DNA of 64,000 nucleotides from Alcanivorax sp. Its GTDB lineage: Bacteria; Pseudomonadota; Gammaproteobacteria; Pseudomonadales; Alcanivoracaceae. Location: positions 2,170,001-2,234,000 of the forward strand of contig NZ_CP051240.1 in NCBI RefSeq assembly GCF_017794965.1, given 5' to 3'. Each line of letters opens with the position of its first letter. Position 1 is the first letter of the stretch. The position numbers were made by a program, and so were the translations under genes. Of the stretch, positions 25,449 to 34,629 are shown one piece after another. The notes under the pieces are model-generated. The model was not told where the DNA came from, did not search any database, and saw only the letters and a list, made by a program, of their open reading frames with translations.

Positions 25449-27221
25449 CTAAAACCCCCAAACCACCGGAATCACCGCCAAACTAATCCCCCCCACCACC
25501 AAACTCATCGGCAACCCGATCCGTACATAATCCCGGAAGGTATAGCCGCCGGGGCCCATGACCATCAGATTGGTCTGGTATCCCAGTGGGGTCATGAAGC
25601 TCGCGGAGGCGGCAAACATCACGGCGACGATAAACGGCATGGGGCTCACGCCCAGCTGTTCCGCCACACCGAGAGCAATGGGGAACACCAGCACCGCGGC
25701 GGCGTTGTTGGTGATCATCTCGGTGAAGGCCGCCGTCAGCAGGTACACGATGACCAGCGCCATGAACGGCGACACGCCATTGTCCGGAAAGGCTTCCTGC
25801 ACAATCCAGGCAGCGGCACCACTGGCCTCCATGGCCTTGCCCAGCGCAAACGAGGCGCCAATCACCACCAGCACGGGCAGGTTCACACTCACGTTCATAC
25901 GCGAACGGTTCACCGTCACACAGCGAAAGGCCAGCATCAGCCCGGCCGCCACCATAGCGGCTTCCAGCGTGGACGCAACCCCCGCCACATTGGCCAACAC
26001 CATGGCCACCAGAATACCCACCGCAATGGGCGCCCGGCGGAAGTCTGGCGGGGTGGAATCCTTCAACGGGCTCACCAGCATGAAATCGCGACGGTAGCGA
26101 TATTGCTCCACAAACTGTTCGCTGGTTTCCAGCAACAGGGTATCGCCCACCCGCAGCATCTGCTCCCCCACCTTGCCGGCCATGCGCTGACCATTGCGGC
26201 TGATACTGAGAATCGCCGCCTGGTAACGGGTGCGGAAGCCGGTTTCCTTGACGGTTTTGCCAATGCCCGGGAATTCCGGGCTCAGCACCACCTCCACCAG
26301 ATGGCGTTGATGATTGTTCAGGCCCAGCTTGTGCACAGCCCCATGGGCCGACTGCAGCCCACTGATACGCTGCAACTCACGGGCGCACTCGGGCACCCCA
26401 ACAAAGGCCAGCAGATCGCCCTCTTGCAGGGTCATCTCCGGCCCCACCGCGGTAAACAGCTTCTCGCCCCGCTGGATTTCGGTGAGGTAGCCGTAGGTGA
26501 GATTACGCAAGCCAGCATCCTGGATAGTCCGCCCCGCCAGATTACTGCCCTTGGCCACGATCATTTCCACATGGTATTCACGGGCATGCTCCCACTGGGC
26601 CACCATGCCCTCACGCTCCGGCAGCAGATAACGGCCCACCAACAGCATGAACAGCCCGCCACCCAACAGCACCGGAATGCCCACCCAGGCCACATCGAAA
26701 ATGCCGAATGCCGGCAGGCCTTTCTCCTGCACCAACCCATCCACCACCAGGTTGGTACTGGTGCCAATCAGGGTACAGGTACCGCCCAGAATCGCCGCAT
26801 AGCTCAACGGCAACAGCAACTTGGACGCCGACAGCTTCAATCGCTGGGCCCACTCCTGCACCGCCGGAATCATCATCGCTACTACGGTAGTGTTATTGAG
26901 GAAGGCACTGAGCAGAGAGGCAGGCGCAATCAGCCGCAGCTGGCTGGAAAACACGGATTTGGGCTGCCCGAGCAAACGATGAGCTACCCAGTAAATCGCC
27001 CCGGTATCCCGCAGCGCGGCGGCCACCACATACAGGGCGGCAATGGTCATCAAACCCGGGTTGGCAAAGCCGGACAGTGCCTCCCCAGGGGTAATGATCC
27101 CCGCCACCAGCACTGCCACCAGCGCGGCCATCATGGTGAGATCCGCCGGCACACGATTGGTCGCCAGCGCGCCCAACACAGAGGCCACAATCAGCAGGGT
27201 TATCAGAATATCCAGGCTCAC
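25449..27221 (-). CDS. SLC13/DASS-type anion permease with RCK_C domains (likely sulfate)
   Basis: A 590-residue inner-membrane transporter. Two halves of hydrophobic helices flank a cytosolic insert (about residues 205-385) with two TrkA-C (RCK_C) repeats, seen as GSNLAGRTIQDAGL ... LQEGDLLAFVG and FPGIGKTVKETGFR ... LRVGDTLLLE. Family motifs include SAFLNNTTVVAMMIP and the paired TEMITNNAAAVLVFP, with GTSTNLVVDG after the first. This arrangement is typical of SAC1/SLT-like sulfate or other divalent-anion carriers. Direct neighbourhood to cysC argues for sulfate, but substrate is inference. The ATG at 27221 starts MSLDILITLL. Confidence 0.88.
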   Translation of the reverse strand: MSLDILITLLIVASVLGALATNRVPADLTMMAALVAVLVAGIITPGEALSGFANPGLMTIAALYVVAAALRDTGAIYWVAHRLLGQPKSVFSSQLRLIAPASLLSAFLNNTTVVAMMIPAVQEWAQRLKLSASKLLLPLSYAAILGGTCTLIGTSTNLVVDGLVQEKGLPAFGIFDVAWVGIPVLLGGGLFMLLVGRYLLPEREGMVAQWEHAREYHVEMIVAKGSNLAGRTIQDAGLRNLTYGYLTEIQRGEKLFTAVGPEMTLQEGDLLAFVGVPECARELQRISGLQSAHGAVHKLGLNNHQRHLVEVVLSPEFPGIGKTVKETGFRTRYQAAILSISRNGQRMAGKVGEQMLRVGDTLLLETSEQFVEQYRYRRDFMLVSPLKDSTPPDFRRAPIAVGILVAMVLANVAGVASTLEAAMVAAGLMLAFRCVTVNRSRMNVSVNLPVLVVIGASFALGKAMEASGAAAWIVQEAFPDNGVSPFMALVIVYLLTAAFTEMITNNAAAVLVFPIALGVAEQLGVSPMPFIVAVMFAASASFMTPLGYQTNLMVMGPGGYTFRDYVRIGLPMSLVVGGISLAVIPVVWGF

Positions 27222-28000
27222 TCAGCGAATCCTTCCGGCGAAGCACATAAAAGAATGATTGCCGCATTTTACAGCGAAAAAGAGATATAAGAAGGGGTTA
27301 TTGATTCGATATTGATATAAGGAAAGAGCGCGACCATCCCATCCACCGGGCCATTGTGGGCGTGCTTGCACGCGAATAGCCCAAACTTTCGCCTGCAAGC
27401 AGACTCCCACAAAAGCCCTCCTCTGGACGGCAACGCCATCGCGGTGGAACCACCGCTCCTACAAAAGCACGCCAGCCCCTTGTCGGAACGTAGCGCAGCA
27501 GAGTAACGCACGAAGTGCGACCCCGAAGGGGTGAGCGGAGCGAATAGCGGTGGTTCCACCGCGAAAAAAGGGTTCAACGCGGATTAACGGGAAGTTACTG
27601 CTACCAAGACCTTCCCGTAGGAGCGTCGCTCGCGGCGCGATTCCAGAGCAGGATAAAAAAGATCTCATCACAGAGGTCTGAGAGGAAACCCATTGTTTTA
27701 ACTCAGTGATCTCTGCGAGCTCCGTGGTAAAACTGGCTTTGCTGCTTGTGTGGGAAGTTCAGCTTGCTGAACGAATGCGGCTATCGACCAGGGCATGCTA
27801 CCAGATTCTTCGTTCAGCAAGCTGAATCTCCCACCAGAGATCGATTTTACCGAAGGCGCAGTAAAGCGCTGGAATCGCGCCGCGAGCGACGCTCCTACGG
27901 GACAGGCTTTGTGTAAAGCATTCCCTCAATTCCGCGATGAACCGAAAAAAAGGCGCTTCACGCCTTTGCATTGACCTTCCTTGTAGCTTGTAACTGCTTT
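27222..28000. repeat. Gap with nested REP pairs, a REPIN and a composite module
   Basis: No gene is seen in 779 bp. A GTGG-class doublet lies at 27356-27410; its first copy lacks AG after GTGGG. A REP lies at 27439-27462 (minus). The module GTAGCGCAGC ... CCCCGAAGGGG ... GAGCGAAT at 27486-27545 runs straight into a REP hairpin without its GTAG head (about 27546-27565). Two pairs are nested: GTAG class at 27617-27640 (plus) with 27875-27898 (minus), enclosing GTGGGA class at 27750-27775 (plus) with 27809-27834 (minus). Two heptamers (27981-27994) precede the dehydratase stop. Confidence 0.8.
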
Positions 28001-29959
28001 TCAATCCGGCAGTGACAGAGCACCCACCGCACGGCGCGGTAATTCACGGGTAGGCATGGTGGCGGTCTGTTCGCTACCCACAGACCCGGGGGCATAGCCA
28101 GCCACATAGCTACGCAGCAATGCCTTCATGGCATCATTGTCACCACGCTCAAGCGCCTTGCGGAACGCCTCAAGGGCAAAGTGGATTTCATCCCAGCTCA
28201 ACGTCTCCTCGCTGGCCTGCATGATCATGTCATGCTCGGTGCGGACGCTGCATTCACCGATGATCAACTCTTCGTACAGCTTCTCGCCCGGTCGCAGACC
28301 GGTGAACTCCAGCGCGATATCCCCATGAGGGTTAGCCTCATCCTTCACAGACATTCCCATCAGATGGATCATGGTGCTTGCCAGGTCCACAATTCGCACC
28401 GGCTCGCCCATATCCAGCACGAACACTTCCCCGCCTTTTGCCATGGCCCCTGCCTGGATTACCAACTGGGACGCCTCCGGGATGGTCATGAAATACCGGA
28501 TCACATCCGGATGGGTCACCGTTACCGGCCCACCACGGCGAATCTGATCGCGAAACAGTGGCACCACGGAGCCGGACGAGCCCAGCACATTGCCAAACCG
28601 CACCATGGAAAACACCGTGCCGGATTCGCGGGAGGCCATGGCCTGCAACACCAGCTCGGCAAAGCGCTTGGTGGCACCCATCACATTCGTCGGCCGCACC
28701 GCCTTATCCGTGGACACCAGAATAAAGTGCTTCACCCCTGCCGCCTCGGCACCTTGTGCCGACTCCAGGGTACCCAGAATATTGTTACGTACGCCGGAAG
28801 CCGGATTGGCCTCCACAATGGGGACATGTTTATAGGCTGCAGCGTGATATACCGTATCAATCCGGTGCATCCGGCAATGATGCTCCATGAGCCCCCGGTT
28901 CACCACCGAACCCAGGACCGGCACAACCTCAACCTTGAGCTTGCGCTCAGCCACTATCTGCCGCAGCTCTTTCTCGATCGCGTAGAGTGAAAACTCGCTC
29001 TGCTCGAACAGCACCAGGCGAGAGGGAGACAGCTTCAGGATCTGGCGACATAACTCGCTGCCAATGGATCCCCCTGCACCAGTGACCAAAACATGCTTGC
29101 CGCTGATGCAGCGGTGCAAGAGATCCTTGCGGGGAGGCACAGAGTCGCGGCCAAGCAAATCTTCAATGGCCACATCTCGCACCTCTTCAAGGCGCGCTTT
29201 GCCCATGGCGATATCCACCAGGGCCGGCACGGTCTGGACCCGCACATTCAGGGTTTCCAGCCAGCGAACAATCGCCATACGGCGAGAGCGGCTGATGGAG
29301 GGCAGCGCCATTAACACCGCAGACACTTTCTTTTGTTTCGCCGCCTGTTCCAGCGCGTCGCGAGACACAATCGGGACCCCGGCAAGCAAGGTACCGTGCT
29401 TGCTGGCATCATCATCTACCACCAGCGACGGGAAAAACTCCGTGCTGGACTGCAGGCCGGACACCAACTGGGCACCAGCGCCGCCAGCCCCGAACACCGC
29501 TACCGGCTGGCGATTCAGGCCACCGCCCAATACATTCACCAGAAAACGGCGCATCAGGAAACGGCTACCCCCCAGGTACAAAATGGCCAACATACCCCAG
29601 ATCAGGAATACCGAGCGCGGCACCGACGCCTCCGGCACCATATAAGACAGGGCCGCCAAGGCACTAACGGAGACCAACACACCGACAAGCAGCGACCAGG
29701 CCACCTCGGCCCCCAAATAACGCACAATGGAGCGGTAGAAGCCCGCCAGGTAAAGCACCGGCACCGCCACCAGCGGAGTGGCCACAAACAACCAGATATC
29801 ATCGAAGTGGGGGGTGAAGGTATTCAGACGCAGAGCATATGCCACCGCCACCAGCACCGGCAGCGCCACCAGGTCGGCGCCCAGCATGATGCAGCGCTTG
29901 AAAAAGCGCGATATAGATACCAGTCGGTATACAGAAGGGTAAAGCCACTTATTAGGCAT
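28001..29959 (-). CDS. UDP-N-acetylglucosamine 4,6-dehydratase, WbpM/PglF/CapD type
   Basis: A 652-residue inner-membrane protein. About four N-terminal membrane helices (residues 20-140) precede a first nucleotide-binding-like domain with AVFGAGGAGAQLV and a second catalytic SDR domain from about residue 275 (VLVTGAGGSIGSELC). The active site reads VSTDKAVRPTNVMGATKR, with the Met-Lys replacement of the usual Tyr-Lys seen in WbpM and PglF. These enzymes make UDP-4-keto-6-deoxy-GlcNAc. The PglE/D/C/A-like genes at 34.6-38.2 kb would use that product. A GTG 48 bp upstream is possible, but the ATG at 29959 gives a better N-terminus. Its promoter region carries three palindromes. Confidence 0.92.
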   Translation of the reverse strand: MPNKWLYPSVYRLVSISRFFKRCIMLGADLVALPVLVAVAYALRLNTFTPHFDDIWLFVATPLVAVPVLYLAGFYRSIVRYLGAEVAWSLLVGVLVSVSALAALSYMVPEASVPRSVFLIWGMLAILYLGGSRFLMRRFLVNVLGGGLNRQPVAVFGAGGAGAQLVSGLQSSTEFFPSLVVDDDASKHGTLLAGVPIVSRDALEQAAKQKKVSAVLMALPSISRSRRMAIVRWLETLNVRVQTVPALVDIAMGKARLEEVRDVAIEDLLGRDSVPPRKDLLHRCISGKHVLVTGAGGSIGSELCRQILKLSPSRLVLFEQSEFSLYAIEKELRQIVAERKLKVEVVPVLGSVVNRGLMEHHCRMHRIDTVYHAAAYKHVPIVEANPASGVRNNILGTLESAQGAEAAGVKHFILVSTDKAVRPTNVMGATKRFAELVLQAMASRESGTVFSMVRFGNVLGSSGSVVPLFRDQIRRGGPVTVTHPDVIRYFMTIPEASQLVIQAGAMAKGGEVFVLDMGEPVRIVDLASTMIHLMGMSVKDEANPHGDIALEFTGLRPGEKLYEELIIGECSVRTEHDMIMQASEETLSWDEIHFALEAFRKALERGDNDAMKALLRSYVAGYAPGSVGSEQTATMPTRELPRRAVGALSLPD

Positions 29960-30017
29960 TTGGGTCCATCCATGTGACCAGGAAACACAGTATTTCCAAA
30001 GTTGCACTGTGACTTAA

Positions 30018-30091
30018 TTCACACTATCGAGTGTCAGGCATTATAGCCAAGCTGTCATATATTCCAACGAACAAGTGACACTTGAGTGTCA
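30018..30091. promoter_or_regulatory. Paired operator-like palindromes upstream of the dehydratase
   Basis: TGACACT-TG-AGTGTCA at 30076-30091 is a perfect inverted repeat. TCACACT-ATCG-AGTGTCA at about 30018-30036 is a close second copy. Both lie 60-130 bp before the ATG at 29959 and could bind one regulator. Confidence 0.5.
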
Positions 30092-30129
30092 TCGGAGGCA
30101 CATTTTAACAGCCGTTTCTCCGCCTCACA

Positions 30130-30146
30130 TACCCCATTTGGGGGTA
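30130..30146. promoter_or_regulatory. CCCCATTTGGGG palindrome upstream of the dehydratase
   Basis: TACCCCATTTGGGGGTA contains the inverted repeat CCCCA-TT-TGGGG. The same 12-base core occurs upstream of the hexosamine dehydrogenase gene at 56398-56409. A shared regulator for two polysaccharide genes is inferred. Confidence 0.45.
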
Positions 30147-30877
30147 AGGACACATTAAATGCCTAGCCGAAAGCATTGCTTTGCAATCCAATGTGCGCCG
30201 GAGTGCATAGCCAGAGCGCCGGTTTCGTAGTTGAACGCAATTCTGGCCAGTCTACCGCGTACAGACTCACACGGACGGTCATTTTTTCGACTTTATTACG
30301 ATTGCACCAAGCCGCATTTCGCTTGGGGAAGAACGCCCTGTCCGTGGAAAGATCGCCTGCAGGCAGGCTCCTACGGGAAACCGCGGCCCTCATAAAGACG
30401 GAGGAACGCCAATCTTGCAGGCATCCACCCAGCAGGAGCAGCAGTTCCACCGCACCCACAAAACAAAGCCTCCCGGCCACGGGGTCATTGTGGGAGCCTG
30501 CTTGCACGCGAATAGCCAAAACCTTCGTCTGCAAGCAGACTCCCACAAAAGCTCCCCACCTGGACCACTGCTGCCCCACATTTTCAGGCCCCATCTTCTT
30601 TTGTGGGAGCTTGCTTGCAAGCGAAGCTTTTGTGTCGACCCCCGGTCCGGCTTTTGATTACCCTCACAGCTCGAAGCTCATATCTCAACGCTGCCTTTTT
30701 CTTTCCTTGTAGCTTATGGCTTGAAACTCCAATCGCGGTGGAACCACCGCTCCCCCCGACTGCGGTACACTGTGGGAGCGTGCTTGCACGCGAATAGCCC
30801 AAACCTTCGTCTGCAAGCAGACTCCCACAAAAAGCTCTCCCTTTGACGGCCCCTCCCGATTTGGCCTTTGATCTTCC

Positions 30878-30950
30878 TTGCGGCTTGAAGCTTGTAGCTT
30901 GAAGCTCTTTTACGCCTTCACCTCGAAGCTAGCCGCTAGAAGCTCGCCGC
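30878..30950 (-). repeat. Double heptamer array at the end of the beta-CASP gene
   Basis: On the minus strand four units (GCGGCGA, GCTTCTA, GCGGCTA, GCTTCGA), a 17-bp linker, then four units (GCTTCAA, GCTACAA, GCTTCAA, GCCGCAA), then GGAAGATCAAAGGCC. It begins seven bases beyond the gene stop. Confidence 0.75.
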
Positions 30951-30956
30951 TGCCTT

Positions 30957-32384
30957 TCAAGGACACCACACCCTCACCTCCAGCCCCCAACGCCCATACC
31001 ACGCCTCCAGCGCCGTCTTGAGCCCGGCCTTGGCATGATCATCGCCATGCACCACACGCACTTCAGTGGGAAATTCCTGCATCCCGCCCACAAAATCCAG
31101 CAGATCCTGCTGGTCGCCATGGGCGGAATAACCACTGATGGAGGTCACCGGCAAGGAAATCGGGTAACGCTCGCCATCCAGTTCCACCTCGCCCCCCTGC
31201 CCCTGCTGCTGGATAGTACGCCCAGGCGTCCCCCAGGCCTGATAGCCCACAAACAGCAAATTGTGCCGGGCATCGCCCAGCATGGCTTTCAGGTAATTCA
31301 TGATACGCCCGCCGGCACACATGCCACTGGCGGCAATCACCACCGCCGGGCGGGCACTTTCCGCCAGGTGCCGCACCATGCGCACATGGGCCCCGTGGTC
31401 ATCCACCGTCAGCAGCTGCTCAAACCCCAGCGGATTGCGCCCCTCGCCCAGCCGTTCCCGGGCCTCCACATCCCAGAAAGCATCCAGCTCCCGGTACACA
31501 CGGGTAAAACGGCTGGCCAGCGGCGAGTCCAGAATGATGGGCAGTGCATCCCAGTCCAGATCCGGGTTGATGGCCTTGTCACGGTGCTTGTGGATCAACC
31601 CCTCAAGCTCGTAGAGCAACTCCTGGGTACGGCCAATGCTGAAGGCCGGAATCAGCAATGTGCCTCTGTCTTCCATGGCCCGCACCAGGGCCCGTTCCAG
31701 GCGAGCAGAACGGGCCGCACGGCCCTCATGCAGCCGATCCCCATAGGTGCTCTCAATCACCAGGCAATCTGCCCGGTAAGGCGATTGGGCAGAGCGCAGA
31801 ATCGGCGCAAGCCGCGCCCCCAGATCACCGGAAAACACCGTCACATGCCCCTGCGAATCCCGGCATGACACCGACGCCGAGCCCAGAATATGGCCCGCTG
31901 GCAGCAACTGAATGAAGGCGGACTCCCCCGCCAGCGGCAACGGCTGCCACTTCTCATAGGGCACCGCCACTAGCCGCTGTTCCAGCAGGGTCAAAAAAGC
32001 CTCGACCCGGTCCGGCTGACGACTGATGCCCAGCTTGAACGCATCTTCCAGCACAATGGGCAGTAGCCGCGCAGAGGGCTCACTGCAGAACACAGGCCCG
32101 TCATAGCCCGCTGCAAACAGCCACGGCAGCCGCCCCACGTGATCAATGTGCACATGGGTCAGCACCACCGCCTGAATCCGGGAAATATCAAAATCAATAG
32201 ACAGGTCCGACGCCGACGCGCCATCCGGACCCACATCACGGCCCTGAAACAACCCACAGTCAATCAGTACCGAGGCTGACTCACTCACCACCCACTCGTG
32301 GGCGGAGCCTGTCACCCCCTGAACCGCACCGTGGTGCACCACATAGGGAAACGCCCCCTCCAGGGCAGCATCACGACGATCCAT
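30957..32384 (-). CDS. Beta-CASP metallo-beta-lactamase-fold nuclease (YSH1/CPSF-like)
   Basis: A 475-residue cytosolic protein of the RNA-processing branch of the metallo-beta-lactamase superfamily. The metal motif THVHIDHVGRL fits HxHxDH. LLPAGHILGSASV, the FSGDLG Asp motif and ESTYGDR follow. The beta-CASP insert has SPLASRFTRVYREL, ASGMCAGGRIMNYL and a C-terminal SGYSAHGDQQ with the His motif. Homologues are endo- or exonucleases on RNA; bacterial members of this type are mostly uncharacterised. The ATG at 32384 (MDRRDAA) is chosen; a GTG lies 33 bp upstream. It is a single gene flanked by repeat-rich gaps and has no visible link to the sugar genes. Confidence 0.9.
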   Translation of the reverse strand: MDRRDAALEGAFPYVVHHGAVQGVTGSAHEWVVSESASVLIDCGLFQGRDVGPDGASASDLSIDFDISRIQAVVLTHVHIDHVGRLPWLFAAGYDGPVFCSEPSARLLPIVLEDAFKLGISRQPDRVEAFLTLLEQRLVAVPYEKWQPLPLAGESAFIQLLPAGHILGSASVSCRDSQGHVTVFSGDLGARLAPILRSAQSPYRADCLVIESTYGDRLHEGRAARSARLERALVRAMEDRGTLLIPAFSIGRTQELLYELEGLIHKHRDKAINPDLDWDALPIILDSPLASRFTRVYRELDAFWDVEARERLGEGRNPLGFEQLLTVDDHGAHVRMVRHLAESARPAVVIAASGMCAGGRIMNYLKAMLGDARHNLLFVGYQAWGTPGRTIQQQGQGGEVELDGERYPISLPVTSISGYSAHGDQQDLLDFVGGMQEFPTEVRVVHGDDHAKAGLKTALEAWYGRWGLEVRVWCP

Positions 32385-33275
32385 GTCTTTAAACCCCGTT
32401 TCATTCAGCAACCACACACCTCACGCAAAACACGCGCAAACGTGACCGCTGCTATTCACATCCATGTTCATGCTGTATTTCGTAGGGCGGAAATGGGCGC
32501 AAGCCCATCTCCGCCGATCCCTGGTTTCAGTGGGAGCTTTCTTGCACGCAAATCGGCGCCATAAACAAGGGCTTCGCTTGCAAGCAAGCTCCCACCAGAA
32601 CCCAAAACCACTACCAAAGTGAACAGCCTCACCCGAAGGAGCGGCGCTAACTATGCTCCCGCGCCCGGCGCCAATCCACGCATCTTTCCCAGCAGAGCCG
32701 GAACGATCGCTGCGACCGAGCGAGTAAGCCTTTCCTTTGTGGGAGCTTGCTGGCAAGCGAAGCTACCACCAACCAGGTTAGGGCACCTTCACCAGGCAAG
32801 CCCTATCCCACAGCGATTAAGGGGCGACAACATTGGTAAAATAGGAGGCATGAGGCTGGCGGCGCGACACAAATTCAATCATCGCCCCGCGGCATCACCA
32901 CGCCAGCACTCACTCCCGGTGGGAGATTCAGCTTGCTGTACGAACAAACCCAGGCCTTGATGGTCTCTGTCTCAGCGCTCCCCCACTCACTTGCTACAGC
33001 TTATGTACTTCCCCCCGGAGCGCACATCCCCCAAAAGGTGAAGTCCGTTGAGGCTTAATACCTCCTCATTTCTAGTTCGTGGACTCTATGCCACACAAAC
33101 ACAGGCAGCGTCCCACAAAGACACCGACCATCCTGTCACTTGCAGACAACACAGAATCAATTAAAAGAGAGGCGTAAAATGAAATAACCTACCGGCCACC
33201 AAGGGCGACTTACCTGATCCGGCCGAAAACCGGTTGCATCAGCGGCTACACCCGGTAATTTCTGCTGTAAACCGA
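32385..33275. repeat. Repeat-bearing gap between flippase and nuclease genes
   Basis: In 891 bp no gene is seen. REPs are GTGG class: 32530-32552 (plus, worn) with 32573-32595 (minus), 32739-32761 (plus) and 32919-32944 (plus, ATTCAGCTTGCTGTACGAA head). The remainder, especially 32960-33270, shows no recognised element and should contain the end of the long polysaccharide transcript. Confidence 0.7.
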
Positions 33276-34628
33276 CTACCGAATCCGGGGTTTGACACCC
33301 AGCCATGCCAATACATTAGGGCCGGGCAAGGTCCAGATACCCAATTTCATCCAGACCATAATCATGGCGACCAGATTCTGCGCCACCAATACAAAGGCAA
33401 GTGCCAAGGCAGCCCCCAAAGCACCCAACCATTGAGGCAACAAGATGAACCCCAGCAACCCCAGACTATTACAGAGCAATGCAATACTTCGCATTATGCG
33501 GTCGTACCCTGTCATGTTGAGCAGGAAGCCCACCGAACCGGTGGCGACATTTACCAGCTGAGCCAGCGCCAGAATCCGCAACAAGTTGGCAGCAGGGGCA
33601 AACCCATCGCCCAACAAGCCCAAAACCCACTCCGGGACCAGCAGACAAACCAACATGAAGGGAGACGACAGCACCAGACCAAGCAGGGCTGCCCTTCGTA
33701 CAGTATGGCCTAGTGCCTCCATCTTGCCTTCATGAAACAGTGATGCAAAACGGGGAGGAAAAATGGCATTGATGACCATCAACACAAAAGCAACTGAGAT
33801 CGCAATTTGTTGTGCTGACTTGAACAAGCCCAATTCCCCGGCGCTGAGCAACTTACCGGCAATAAGGATGCTGAGAACGGACTGTATGAAGACAGCAATC
33901 CCAATAATGAAAAAGGACCGGGACGCCGCCCGAAAATCATGTTGGGCTTCAGGCTCAATAACTTGCCAGTAGGCCGCACCAGACCGGGCGAGCCATAGCC
34001 AAATGACCACCTGCCCTTTGGCCGCAATCACAGCCGCAGCAATAAGGTATACCCAGCCAATATGTCCGATCTCTTGTTCCTCCGCCGGAAAATAGGCCCC
34101 GCTTAACAACAGTAACCCAGCAGCAACAAGAGAAATCGCACCATTTTCCTGCAAGCCAGCCGTGGCGGGTTTACGCACGCCTTTAAAAAAACCCGCCAGA
34201 ATCAAGCTCCAGGTATAAAACGGGATCGCCAAACCGATACCCAAAAGCACATTGGCAAGCCCGGGCATAGCAAAGAAGGCTTCAATGTGCCCACGCATGA
34301 GACAGACCGCCACTCCCAGAGGAAGGCTGACGACCAGGCTGCGACGAGCGGCAAGATAGAGATAATCACGCACCTGAGGGGATTGATAGTCTCGTCCCAC
34401 AAACCGAATAAGGGCGTTATCCATCCCCCTGCGCGCCAAGATACCAGCCCCTAACAACAAACCTTGGGCCAAGGCATAGACCCCAACACCACTGGGTCCA
34501 TAGAGCTGCCCCATCACCACCACCAGGCCAAGCGAACCAAACGCCGAAACCCCCTTGGCAATAAAGGTACGGATCAGGGCCCCACCTGTTTCACCCTTTA
34601 ATGCTTTCCAGAAGTTGGAGGCCGTCAT
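33276..34628 (-). CDS. Wzx-type oligosaccharide flippase
   Basis: A 450-residue polytopic membrane protein with about 12-14 hydrophobic helices and the polysaccharide-transport (MATE-like) pattern: FIAKGVSAFGSLGLVVVMG, YGPSGVGVYALAQ, FFKGVRKPATAG and NAIFPPRFASLFHEG. It would flip an undecaprenyl-linked repeat unit across the inner membrane. The ATG at 34628 lies one base after the aminotransferase stop (TGA-T-ATG), so a longer reading was rejected. It is the last gene of the long leftward train. A second flippase occurs at 45202-46653, so two substrates or a replaced gene are possible. Confidence 0.88.
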   Translation of the reverse strand: MTASNFWKALKGETGGALIRTFIAKGVSAFGSLGLVVVMGQLYGPSGVGVYALAQGLLLGAGILARRGMDNALIRFVGRDYQSPQVRDYLYLAARRSLVVSLPLGVAVCLMRGHIEAFFAMPGLANVLLGIGLAIPFYTWSLILAGFFKGVRKPATAGLQENGAISLVAAGLLLLSGAYFPAEEQEIGHIGWVYLIAAAVIAAKGQVVIWLWLARSGAAYWQVIEPEAQHDFRAASRSFFIIGIAVFIQSVLSILIAGKLLSAGELGLFKSAQQIAISVAFVLMVINAIFPPRFASLFHEGKMEALGHTVRRAALLGLVLSSPFMLVCLLVPEWVLGLLGDGFAPAANLLRILALAQLVNVATGSVGFLLNMTGYDRIMRSIALLCNSLGLLGFILLPQWLGALGAALALAFVLVAQNLVAMIMVWMKLGIWTLPGPNVLAWLGVKPRIR

Positions 34629-34629
34629 A

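Larger units (their letters stand above)
29960..30956. repeat. Dehydratase promoter region and REP-rich gap
   Basis: The left part (29960-30150) holds operator-like palindromes listed separately. The rest has a REP at 30352-30374 (minus), GTGG-class doublets at 30490-30546 and 30772-30828, a single copy at 30603-30625 (plus), and a truncated copy at 30733-30753 (minus). Heptamers lie at 30660-30735 (short runs), 30878-30905 and 30923-30950; the last two arrays of four units are separated by 17 bp and end at the beta-CASP gene. No gene is seen. Confidence 0.75.
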
